From: Zygotorulaspora mrakii
Lineage: Eukaryota > Ascomycota > Saccharomycetes > Saccharomycetales > Saccharomycetaceae
Length of the DNA: 64,000 bases
Direction of reading: 5' to 3'
Assembly (NCBI RefSeq): GCF_013402915.1
Contig: NC_050726.1
Coordinates: 699,501-763,500 of the forward strand
Part shown: one piece after another, positions 17,833-27,500 of the stretch
How the letters are laid out: the number at the start of each line of letters is the position of its first letter
How positions within the stretch are numbered: the first letter of the stretch is position 1
Program-made: the position numbers and the translations under genes
The notes under the pieces: generated by a model
What the model was told of the DNA's origin: nothing
The model's input: only the letters and a program-made list of their open reading frames with translations
Database searches by the model: none

Positions 17833-19542
17833 ATGTCCGCCAATTCGGACCTGGAAGCCTGCATCGATTGGTGTAGGACCAATGGCAGTTATGTCGATGA
17901 TCGTATTGTGTTCAAACTGACTGAAAAGGTGGGCATAACAGCAGTTGCCTCAGAAGCAATATCAACTAAAAAGCCATTAATTTCAATACCGAAGAAATTA
18001 CTCATCACCAATGAGGTCGCTATGAAGCACTTTGATATTACGGAACCAGTTGTTAGCCGAGGAAATCCTAATGTATTGGGTCAGCTTCTCACCGCTAAAC
18101 TAAAGTTTGGAAGTGACGAAGAATGCTTTCATAGGCCTTATATTCGGATTTTGCCATTAAAGCTCGACCAACCCTATTTTTGGTCAGCAGATCAGCTCGA
18201 AATCTTGAAGGGAACTGACCTGCATCTTATGCTTAGACAGAATTTAGCGAAAATGGCATCAGAATGGATAGATGTGCTAGAATTTTTGAAATTGAAACCC
18301 AATGACATGCAATTCTACAACAAATTAAAATCATCTCAGGATATTGATATACTTTCTCTATTTTTGTCAATGAATGAAATTAGCATCGGAACCTCATGGT
18401 TAAGTTTTCCTGCATACGTTTGGGCTACTAGCATTTTTAACTCAAGGGCATTCCCGGAGATTATCATGAATAGTCAAACTTCAAACATCAATCAAGCCTT
18501 TCTTTACCCAATTGTCGACTTACTGAATCATAAAAACGATACAAAGGTGAAATGGGTTTTTGAGAATGATGAGGTGAGCTTTATAAGTCTTGAAAGTTTG
18601 AAGAAAAGTGAGGAAATATTTAATAGTTACGGAGATAAATCCAACGAAGAGCTGCTTCTTAATTATGGGTTTGTTCAGGAAAATAATGCAAATGACTTTA
18701 CAAGATTGAGTTTAAAATTGGAAAAACAAATGCTAGATAATGCTTCAAGTTTCGGTATTGATATCAAAGATCATATTGTTGCTGATGATTGTGTCCAGTT
18801 CAAACTAACCAACGAGCAGCCACTGCCAGACAGCCTTCTTGAAATGTTCAATTTTCTATGCAAGCTAAAGTCTGAGTCTCAGTTGACTCTAAGAGGTGCA
18901 CTGGAAGGCCAAGACGAACTGCACGAAATCCTGATCCAAAAAGTTGACTTTTTCAAGAAAAGGTCGAAGATCAACCGACCTTTGGCAGCTAGCACAGATT
19001 TAATAGCCACAATAAAACAATATTTGAACTCTGACAGGAGAATCTACAATAATAGCCTAGAGGCATTACAAAAACTACAAAAACAGACAATGAGGAAAAA
19101 TGCAATTTCCATGACGAGTTTCAAAACAATTTTCAAGAATGATAAAGAATTTGCGAATAGTCTCCTAATTGCATTTGGCATCGCAAATTTCGAGGACTTC
19201 GCAAAACAGGGTTGTATGAGGGAAGCTTTACTGCTGTGGATTGTAAGAGTCGCAAATAAAGATTCGTATCCAAGAAAGCTATCCTACGCTCCTCCCAGAT
19301 ACATTTACGACTGTTTCCAGGAGGTGAATAGATCAATTGTTATCCAAAAAGAAGATGTTATGGAGTTCATGAGTTTTTACAAAAAGCTGTTTCCAAATCT
19401 AAGCAAAAAGATTCCAGAAACCTTCGACGTTGGTAATTGGGGGATAAGACAATTCATTGTAGCTGACAATGTTATGGATCGTTTAGTATGGACAAGGAAA
19501 CAAACACAGGAACCATATTTCATTCTGCAGAACAAAATTTAG
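17833..19542 (+). CDS. EFM1: Efm1-type SET-domain lysine methyltransferase of eEF1A
   Basis: 569 residues from the ATG at 17833 (S. cerevisiae about 585); an upstream TTG frame is ignored. It is a split-SET, RuBisCO-LSMT-type enzyme: an N-terminal SET half, an inserted helical region, then FLYPIVDLLNHKND (the DLLNH motif at about 229-233 contacts S-adenosylmethionine) and YGDKSNEELLLNYGF. A helical C-terminal substrate-binding domain follows. Efm1 monomethylates translation elongation factor eEF1A. The alternative RKM1 (a ribosomal protein methyltransferase of the same family) is less likely because the neighbours COF1-CBP2-MUP3 match the ancestral YHL039W-YHL036W order. Confidence 0.82.
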   Translation: MSANSDLEACIDWCRTNGSYVDDRIVFKLTEKVGITAVASEAISTKKPLISIPKKLLITNEVAMKHFDITEPVVSRGNPNVLGQLLTAKLKFGSDEECFHRPYIRILPLKLDQPYFWSADQLEILKGTDLHLMLRQNLAKMASEWIDVLEFLKLKPNDMQFYNKLKSSQDIDILSLFLSMNEISIGTSWLSFPAYVWATSIFNSRAFPEIIMNSQTSNINQAFLYPIVDLLNHKNDTKVKWVFENDEVSFISLESLKKSEEIFNSYGDKSNEELLLNYGFVQENNANDFTRLSLKLEKQMLDNASSFGIDIKDHIVADDCVQFKLTNEQPLPDSLLEMFNFLCKLKSESQLTLRGALEGQDELHEILIQKVDFFKKRSKINRPLAASTDLIATIKQYLNSDRRIYNNSLEALQKLQKQTMRKNAISMTSFKTIFKNDKEFANSLLIAFGIANFEDFAKQGCMREALLLWIVRVANKDSYPRKLSYAPPRYIYDCFQEVNRSIVIQKEDVMEFMSFYKKLFPNLSKKIPETFDVGNWGIRQFIVADNVMDRLVWTRKQTQEPYFILQNKI

Positions 19543-19676
19543 AGGTGAGAAAACAGTTATATATATTATAATCCTTTTTTTTTTAAAATTTTTTTCAAAA
19601 AAAACTAACATATAATGGTATATATTAATCAATTTATAACAGTAATCTTCTTTTTTTTTAGTTTGGTACCTTCAAA

Positions 19677-20192
19677 CTAATGAGAGCCAGCACCTCTGCT
19701 GACCTTCTCCAAAACAGTTTCGTAAGAGACCTCAGAGAAATCAGTACCTTGAATATCGGTGGATACACCATTCAAAGCTCTTCTAAGAGCATCTTTGGAA
19801 GATGCGTAAACCATCTTTGCTCTGACTGGTGCAGTGTCGGGAGACCAAGTGTAGAAAACGATCTTAGATCTCTTACCCTCATTGCCATTGAGCTCATATT
19901 CAAAGTCATACACGGCATACAGACATTCGTTTTCTGGCAGTTTCTCTAGGAATGCGTCGTACGAATCATCCGACGATGTTTCCTTGACCACAATTGCGGT
20001 CTTGTTGTCGTTTAATCCGTACAAGACGAACTTGTACTTCTTACCCAATTTCAAGTCGTTGAAAGAGTTAAGCGATTCGTCAGCAACGGCAACACTGTTC
20101 ACATTTAGGCTCGTTAGTAAACTACTTCAATATACTTCCCCTTTCACACAGGTAAACTTCTCATATCACCCGACATACCCTGATCTAGACAT
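19677..20192 (-). CDS. COF1: Cofilin (ADF/cofilin family), two exons
   Basis: Exon 1 is only 14 nt (20179-20192, ATGTCTAGATCAGG) and exon 2 is 19677-20094. Splicing gives 143 residues starting MSRSGVAVADES, the same N-terminus and length as S. cerevisiae Cof1. Without splicing the frame starts wrongly with [10 protein letters not shown]. Visible hallmarks are [17 protein letters not shown], the actin-binding [20 protein letters not shown] long helix, and the [21 protein letters not shown]-terminus. Cofilin severs and depolymerises actin filaments at cortical patches and is essential in yeast. The gene is convergent with EFM1 across about 135 bp. Confidence 0.97.
20095..20178 (-). other. Spliceosomal intron of COF1 (84 nt)
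   Basis: On the minus strand it begins GTATGT right after the 14-nt first exon and ends ACAG before TGTTGCC. TACTAAC lies close to the 3' end (about 20114-20120). The short branch-point-to-acceptor distance of roughly 20 nt is normal for yeast. An intron at the same place occurs in S. cerevisiae COF1. Confidence 0.95.
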
Positions 20193-20615
20193 TTCTCAAA
20201 GAGTGTAATTATACGTATACGATATATTCAGTGATATAGCTCACAATGACAATGCCAATTAGAGCAAATGAACCTTGATCAATATCAGGTTTCGTGTCGA
20301 TTTCATCAATACGTCGAATTGAAAGGAGAAAGGGGGCTCGCCGTTCGTGAAACAAGAAGTTCTCGCTGAGTGCGACAGGCCGTAGATGAAAAAACGAAAA
20401 AAGACAGGCTTACCCGAACAAGGTCTGAAATTCCAGCAGTGATAATGCTGGAGAATCCAGTTGCTGTATCGATCAGTTGGTTGTTCGATTGCGTTCTACT
20501 GGTGCTAGAGTGGCTCTCTCAAGGTCTTAGTATATTACATATGTAGACAAAATGCATGGGATTCGGGGGACTCATGGGGATGCGTGAAAGACTTGAAATG
20601 CGATTCACAATTGAT
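20193..20615. other. 423-bp spacer: COF1 promoter and 3' region of CBP2
   Basis: No ORF. TTACCCG at 20410-20416, about 220 bp upstream of the COF1 start, matches the core of the general regulatory factor Reb1, which keeps promoters nucleosome-free. Nothing else can be assigned. Confidence 0.5.
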
Positions 20616-22592
20616 TCAGCGAGCTGCAACGGACTTTGTGGGGAGTGCGGATGCATCTTCTAGTTTGTCGATTATATCAGATATCAGGTCCTCCCTGCTG
20701 ATACGGCGCGGCCTCTCGAGTTTGTAGAGGAAGATGAAGAGATTCTGGTCGATCATTTTCTTTGCCTTGCAAATGGAGAAACTGTTGCGGGACACGTCTG
20801 CGAGATCGGCGACGAACTGCGTGTGTACTTTTGAGTTGAACTTCACGAGTCTGGTCATGTCTGGGGGCAGTTCCTGCTTTGACATGATCACGAGCTTCCA
20901 ATCCGAGGTAGGTGCCACAGGCTCCAATTGGATGGGTGCGTCTGTAGAGAAGTTGTCGGAGTACATCAAATGTTCCAGCTCAATGCAGTTTGTAATGATA
21001 CTGCTCACTTTGCTGCCCACTCCCGTATTGTCAGAGATTCCAGCTATCCGCGAGTCCAGTTCGGGTTCCTTTGGCAGCTGAGGCAGCTTTTCGTCTACGT
21101 AGGTCGACAGATTGGGGCTAAACATCTTGATAAGTTTACAGTCGCGTAAAATGGTGTTCAACAGCATATAGACGGTTAATGCGCGCGACTGAGCGCCGCC
21201 AGCATAAAATTCAGCTGTCGAAGCTTTCATTTCTGCTATAAGACTGAAATAATAACTCGTCAGAAAACCCAAAAAATCATCGTATCGGCTCTTGAACTCA
21301 ATCAGTTCTTGAATATTAGATGGCTCTCCAATTGTGTTAACAGCTCTAAATTTCTCCCAAATGAAGGAATCGCACACATTTAGATTCAGAGAGCTCTCTC
21401 CTAGATCGATCTTTTCTTTCTCTAGATATTCCTGTATCCTCAGGGTTTGCGAAAACAAGCTGAACAGGATATAGTGCTTACAAAATTCTTCCTCAAGTTG
21501 AGCATTCGTAACACGCCTGGAAGCTAAACAGGAGCGAATAATATCACCGGGACATATTTTGCTCCTGTCCTTGCCTGTACTCCACAAAAGCTTGTATTTT
21601 TTTGTCCTATTCATTAGAGCTTTCAAGTTTGCAAAGCTGCACTCCCCAAAAAAATCGTTAGAAGAACTATCGAGTGGCAATTCATTAGCTTGTTCTCTAG
21701 GCATTCTTGTCAGTAAATTGTTCACCCTGTGTTTCGACTGCCCAGAACAGAGCTTACGACGTATTAAAGATCCGCAAAGTTGAAGGCCTGTAAAAAGTAC
21801 CCTGTGCGAATCAACAAACGCGGGAAATAACCCAATGCCGTTAGAATCCTTAGGAACAAAATCAACCTCATAAACATTAAGCGGAGAATTGTCCACAGGG
21901 TTCACGAACTCTGCGCCGTTCAGATATTTGAAGGTTTCCGCTGAAACGCCCAATCCCTGACAAGAGAGAGAATATGCTGGATCTGGCCAAGATACAAAAC
22001 CTAGCTCCTTCGATCCATCCTTGGACATCAGCTTTATGGCATATTGAAATTCCAAAGGCGCCTCACCTTCTCGTCCTGATGTTCCAAAATGATCTCCAGA
22101 GACTGGACCATACAATCTCAAAAGAGGCGTACTAAAGATTGGTGCCACTTCGGCCCATTTTGCAATTGATAAATTTTCTTCCTCTGCAGCACTCCGAGGG
22201 CTCACTCGAATCAGTTGTAGACCCGATGCTCCTTTAAACGATGCCTGTATGTCACTTACCAGGAGTTTCTGCACGGATCCCAATGACCACAACTCCAGCG
22301 CTCTTGTGCACGGTATAGACACTGTATTTAACTCACTATCCCTGAACCGGCTCCTAAACTTCCGCAACACCGTATTTCTTATTGTGGGAACATTATCTTT
22401 GTATCTATACTGTCTCGCACTAGGTTGTCGCCTGAAGGAAGCAAAAAATAGAGCGTACCAGCTCTTCATGTTCTTCAAAGATCCCATAACTGGGGATAGA
22501 CCTTTCAGATAGTCCACTTGCCCTCGATGAGACGCTCTTGCCGCCACTGAGGTCTTTTTCAGCTTATTGTTCATGTCATTAATGTTAAACAT
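20616..22592 (-). CDS. CBP2: Cbp2, mitochondrial group I intron splicing factor for COB
   Basis: 658 residues from the first ATG (22592). The second plausible ATG, at 22469, gives 617 residues beginning MKSWYALFFASFRRQPSARQ, which resembles my recollection of the Cbp2 N-terminus and is nearer the S. cerevisiae length of 630. The upstream 41 residues are basic and hydroxylated and might still be a presequence. Cbp2 folds the bI5 group I intron of cytochrome b pre-RNA. Assignment rests on the N-terminal resemblance and on position between COF1/EFM1 and MUP3 (YHL039W-YHL038C-YHL036W). The protein is fast-evolving and no domain motif is diagnostic. Confidence 0.8.
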   Translation of the reverse strand: MFNINDMNNKLKKTSVAARASHRGQVDYLKGLSPVMGSLKNMKSWYALFFASFRRQPSARQYRYKDNVPTIRNTVLRKFRSRFRDSELNTVSIPCTRALELWSLGSVQKLLVSDIQASFKGASGLQLIRVSPRSAAEEENLSIAKWAEVAPIFSTPLLRLYGPVSGDHFGTSGREGEAPLEFQYAIKLMSKDGSKELGFVSWPDPAYSLSCQGLGVSAETFKYLNGAEFVNPVDNSPLNVYEVDFVPKDSNGIGLFPAFVDSHRVLFTGLQLCGSLIRRKLCSGQSKHRVNNLLTRMPREQANELPLDSSSNDFFGECSFANLKALMNRTKKYKLLWSTGKDRSKICPGDIIRSCLASRRVTNAQLEEEFCKHYILFSLFSQTLRIQEYLEKEKIDLGESSLNLNVCDSFIWEKFRAVNTIGEPSNIQELIEFKSRYDDFLGFLTSYYFSLIAEMKASTAEFYAGGAQSRALTVYMLLNTILRDCKLIKMFSPNLSTYVDEKLPQLPKEPELDSRIAGISDNTGVGSKVSSIITNCIELEHLMYSDNFSTDAPIQLEPVAPTSDWKLVIMSKQELPPDMTRLVKFNSKVHTQFVADLADVSRNSFSICKAKKMIDQNLFIFLYKLERPRRISREDLISDIIDKLEDASALPTKSVAAR

Positions 22593-22612
22593 AGTTAAGC
22601 GTGACCAGCAAG

Positions 22613-22657
22613 TGTGGCGGCATTGTCGCTTACACAGCCAAAGGTAAGATATATAAA
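22613..22657. promoter_or_regulatory. TGTGGCG (Met31/32-like) and TATATAAA in the 186-bp CBP2-MUP3 divergent promoter
   Basis: TGTGGCG at 22613-22619 matches the core bound by the methionine-pathway zinc-finger factors Met31 and Met32. TATATAAA at 22650-22657 lies about 120 bp upstream of the MUP3 ATG. For a methionine permease gene this is a sensible arrangement, but one 7-bp match is weak evidence. Confidence 0.4.
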
Positions 22658-22778
22658 AGGGATTTAAGGAAAGATGTAGCAGACAGAGGTGTTTAAGACG
22701 ATATATTAAACTGAGAGATCATCAGGATTGTACTATACCCCTAGTTGTGAAAACTATAAGCTTAGTTAAAGGTAGAAT

Positions 22779-24419
22779 ATGGCACAGAAGGAATCTGATC
22801 CTTTATTACCAATGAAAAATGAGAGAGACCTTGAAGCTGCTTTTTCCTCAGTGGATGGGACATATGAGTCATTGACACTGCAAGATTTAGATTCTGAAAC
22901 TGACAAAACTGGCGTGATAGTAGATGCCTTTTTGGAGGTACCGCAGGGGAGACACCTGGGACTTTTCTCAACGATGGTGCTTTTTGTATCTCGAATAGTC
23001 GGATCAGGAATATTTGCTACTCCCAGCGCAATATACGTGAACTGTGGCGGAAACAAGCTGCTGTATTTTGGCATATGGGTACTGGCTGCTTTACTAGCAT
23101 TTGCAGGGCTATTCCTGTATTTAGAATATGGATCGTTTTTACCGAGGTCTGGTGGTCGCAAGAATTTCTTGGAACAGACCTACACGAGACCGAGGTTGAT
23201 GATGAGTGTCACTTTTGCATGCTACACGGTACTGACAGGCTTTACAATGTCCAATGCGATCGTATTTGGCAAATATTTTTTGTGTGCCATTGGGCTCAGT
23301 GACGTCTCGCAAAACAACAATTCTAATGCTTCAAAGTTCATTAGTATTGCTGTCGTATTATTAGGAATTAGTATTCATGGCACATCAGTACGGTTTGGTG
23401 TAAAAATTCAAAATTTTCTAGGCGGCATGAAGTTCATTCTGATAGGAATGATGTGCCTCATTGGCGTTTATTCGCTAACAATTTGGCAATCAGATGCCAA
23501 TGAAGTTACTTCTATCCCAGCCTATGCCTTCCAAGATGGTGCCGTCGTTTCGGCTTCATCCGTGGCCACAGCGTTCATAAGTACCTTCTTTTGTTTTACT
23601 GGTTGGGATAGCGTGCATTCTGTCGCGTCTGAAATTAAAAATCCTACCAGAACACTCAAAATAGCCGGCCCTCTTTCACTTTTTATTTGTTTCGTTTGCT
23701 ATACTATGATGAACATTGCTTATTTTAAAGTGTTGACATACGATGAAATTAGACAAGCTGGTCCTTTGGTCGGTAGTGTCCTTTTCACTAAACTATTCGG
23801 TGTTAATTTTGGTGGTAGATTACTTTCTTTCTCAGTTGCGTTGTCTACGCTGTCAAATATTATGGTTGTCCTTTATGGAGTATCAAGAATGAACCAAGAA
23901 GTTTTCAGAGAGGGTTATCTACCCTTTTCAATTCCTTTGGCAAGTAACTGGCCATGGGGGTCTCCATTACCATCTTTACTATTGTGCGGTCTTTTGTCAG
24001 TCACCTGGTTAGTAATCTTGCCTCCTGGTGGATCGTCGTTCGACTACCTTGTGTCTATGGAGGGTTATGGTAGTCAATTTTTCCTGCTATTGGTAGCTAT
24101 TGGAATTTTTATTTACAGAAAAAAACACAGGGATCAAAAGCCATCTACGAGGGCCTCTTCAGTTGGAGTCTTGAGCATCATTCTCGTTTCTATTTATTTG
24201 ATGGTTGCACCATTTTTTGGCAACCAGGATGCCAATAAAACTGGCTTTTTGCCACCATACCAAGTCACTGCATTAGCACTTATTGGTATTTGTATCCTGT
24301 ATTGGCTGATAAAATTCTATACATTACCAAAAATTTTCAAGTACGAGTTAATACCTCGTATCGTGGTCCTTGATGATGGATTGGTTGTCACAAAATGGAT
24401 AAGGAGTTATGTGGCCTGA
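22779..24419 (+). CDS. MUP3: Mup3-type low-affinity methionine permease (LAT/APC family)
   Basis: 546 residues, exactly the S. cerevisiae Mup3 length. A hydrophilic N-terminus of about 65 residues precedes twelve predicted membrane spans. The first span carries the APC-superfamily substrate motif VSRIVGSGIFATPSAIY; later landmarks are GWDSVHSVASEIKNPTRTLK and VVLYGVSRMNQEVFREGYLP. It is a plasma-membrane amino-acid permease related to Mup1. Its position next to CBP2 and the YBT1/VMR1 gene equals YHL036W. It is convergent with the ABC transporter gene across about 140 bp. Confidence 0.92.
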   Translation: MAQKESDPLLPMKNERDLEAAFSSVDGTYESLTLQDLDSETDKTGVIVDAFLEVPQGRHLGLFSTMVLFVSRIVGSGIFATPSAIYVNCGGNKLLYFGIWVLAALLAFAGLFLYLEYGSFLPRSGGRKNFLEQTYTRPRLMMSVTFACYTVLTGFTMSNAIVFGKYFLCAIGLSDVSQNNNSNASKFISIAVVLLGISIHGTSVRFGVKIQNFLGGMKFILIGMMCLIGVYSLTIWQSDANEVTSIPAYAFQDGAVVSASSVATAFISTFFCFTGWDSVHSVASEIKNPTRTLKIAGPLSLFICFVCYTMMNIAYFKVLTYDEIRQAGPLVGSVLFTKLFGVNFGGRLLSFSVALSTLSNIMVVLYGVSRMNQEVFREGYLPFSIPLASNWPWGSPLPSLLLCGLLSVTWLVILPPGGSSFDYLVSMEGYGSQFFLLLVAIGIFIYRKKHRDQKPSTRASSVGVLSIILVSIYLMVAPFFGNQDANKTGFLPPYQVTALALIGICILYWLIKFYTLPKIFKYELIPRIVVLDDGLVVTKWIRSYVA

Positions 24420-24562
24420 ATTACAATTGATGTACGGCGCACTTTTATAGACAAGCCTCAATGTCGGAGGCTTATTTTCACGTTAATGAATTAGGGATAT
24501 AATGTATAATATATAAAAAAAGGAATAATAATGATTTTGATCTATAAAAGTTGTAGATATCA

Positions 24563-27500
24563 CTACTTAGCGTTCAGCTTTTCTACAAAGGCCTCCTTGG
24601 CAGATTCAATTAAGCTTTCCAACTCTCCACTTTGCTCACACATGCTATAAAATATACTGTTTTTATTCAATAGTAGTGAATAAGGATGATCATACTCTTT
24701 GACTTCACCAGCATCCATCACAAGAATTTTGTCATAATCAATAACAGATCTCAATCTATGAGCAATGGTCAATATGGTACTGCCACTAAACTCTTTTCTA
24801 ATAGTATTTTGAATCTTCGCATCCGAAGCATAATCAATGGAGGCAGTGGCTTCATCAAGCAGAATGATCTTTGGTGACCTGAGCAATGAACGTGCCAAAC
24901 ACATCAACTGACGTTGTCCTTGAGATATGTTTCCGCCTCCTTCGGTTATCTCACTCTCTAAATCCAAGAACTTGTTGACATTTTCTGAACTTATCGAGGA
25001 AGTATCGTTATGGAACCGTTCCAACTCCTCAGATCTCACTAAATTGACACGTTTTAAAGCTCTGAATATCTCTTGGTTCGTGTACTCATCGTAGGGATCT
25101 AAATTACTCTTTATAGTACCAGTAAATAGGGTCGGATCTTGTGGAATAATTGTAATAGAACGACGCAATTTTTGAAGGTCAATCGAGCAAATATCAACGT
25201 TGTCAATTTTTATGTAGCCAGTTTCGGGATCAATGAATCTAAACAAAGCAGTAATTATAGTAGATTTACCGGCACCAGTTCTTCCAACAATTCCGACCTT
25301 CGACTTGGCATCAATAATAAATGAAACGTTTTTGATGACCCTAGGTAAATTAGGTGCGTAACGCAAGGATAAATCATTGACTTCTACTTTACCCTGCTGA
25401 GGCCAATCTGCTGGTGGCGTCAAAGCATGCTCCATGCGAGGCTCTTGTTCAACATCCATGTATTCCATTAGTCTCTCAACAGAATTCATATTCATCTCGA
25501 CATTAGAATAGAAACGTACAAGCCATAGGGCCCCTTCTGTGAAAGTAATTGCATATGTTAGTGAAATACCTGCTTTACCCGAATCAATACTGTCGATATT
25601 TAATAAGATAAAAACACCGGCTCCAAAAATCACTAGAGCACCAATAAGATCTATTCTGAAAGACAACCAACGATTGGCAACCCATAAATAAAAGAAGGGT
25701 TTGTTGTTGTCGTCAATTTTCTGCAAATTGTCCTGCAAAAATCTGGATTCATCACCGTAAGCACGAATTGTTGTGACACCAACTAATGTTTCTGAAAAAT
25801 GTTGGTATATAGGAGATCGTGAAATTGAATCTAACCTTTTTAATTCCCTTGAAGCGGACAAGTAAAAATAACCAACAAGAGCGTATAGAATCATGACAGT
25901 AATAGCAACAAACAGAAATTGTGGCGTTATGATAGTGATCAATACAACCGTCGACAGGCAAGTGATCAAACAATAAAAGGAGCCTTCAATATATGGTGTC
26001 AGTTCTTGATCTACACCTTCAAGATCCTTGGAGAAACGATTCATTATTCTGCCAATAGGTGTCGAATCAAAAAAGCGTACCTTGGCATGCAAGATCTTGG
26101 CCAATAATAACTTGAAGATTTTTCTAGACGCCTGAATACCAAATGTATAGCTGATTACGGTCTTAACTGCGGATAAAACAGATTGAAAAACACCAATCAA
26201 GAAATAAATCACTAAGTAGTAAACCGTAGAGTGAGCTGCTGGTGTCTGTTCTTGGGATGAGATCTCACTGAAATGACTCTGGATCACCAACGTGGAGCTT
26301 ACAACACTTCCAATACGACTAATGGCACGATGTCCAAAGAGAGAAATACCCTGACCGACAGCAATAAGCTTGTCCGAAATATTATGGGCTGCCCAATCGC
26401 GAAGCCACCATGACTGGCCAATGTAAATACACTGTGCGATTACAAAGGCTGCAATTAAAATAGAAACGGTCTTCCAACCACCAAAAATGTCAAGATACCA
26501 TTTGTAAACGGAAAGACCGACAACGCCCTCAGCTTTCGTTTCTTCCTCGACCAGTTTTCCGTCCTTCATACGCTCTTCTTCAGTTTGTTTTGTCTTTGGT
26601 TCCTCCTTGTTTTTGACCGCATTTGCTAGACTAGCAGAACTTTTATCTTTCAAATTTACGGAAGAAGCATGTCTAGAAAGAATACTTGACTTGATTAGTT
26701 CATCTTCCCCTAATAAACCCTTTTGGAGGAGAGCAAGAGGTTCTCCTTGGTCCTTGATTTGCCCATTTTCCAACAATACAACTAACTCAGCATTTCTAAG
26801 TGTTAGAGCGATGTTGTGAGAGATGAGAATACATGTTCTACCTTCCATTAAAGGTCCCGTAATACAGTTATCATATATCCAAGCAGCAGTATGCGAATCA
26901 ACAGCACTCAAGCAATCGTCCAAAAGAACGTGTTTAGAATTAGAGTAGAGTGCTCTTGCTAACGATATTCTTTGCTTCTGACCACCTGATAGGGTTATGC
27001 CCCTTTCACCAATTTCCGTCATATCTCCAGCAGACAGAATTTCAAGATCACGCTTTAAACCACAGGCCTCTATGACAGCTTCGTATCTAGCTTCGTCGAG
27101 GGGTGCACTGAATAAAATGTTATTTTTTAAGGTATCATTCAACAACCAGGCTGCCTGCGAACAATATGCCATTGAATTTGTTAAGCCATCAGTACCAATA
27201 GGCAACGATTGTCTTGGGTCCAATGATGGAACAACAATTTGTCCAGTTGAAAGATGCATTTCACCTAATAGCGCCATGAGAAGCGACGTTTTACCGGAAC
27301 CAGTGGGTCCTATCACGACATTCAATTTTCCAACTTTAAACTCCACATTCAAATGTTTCAATTTGAAGTCTTGTTTATTATTCTTATCCCAAGTGACTGT
27401 TGCATTTTTGAACGCGATTTTCTCTCCTTTTTTGTCAACCGTTAGCTGATTATACTTCTCGGTGTCCTCTTCACTCAAAAAATTCTGAACTCTATCCAAT

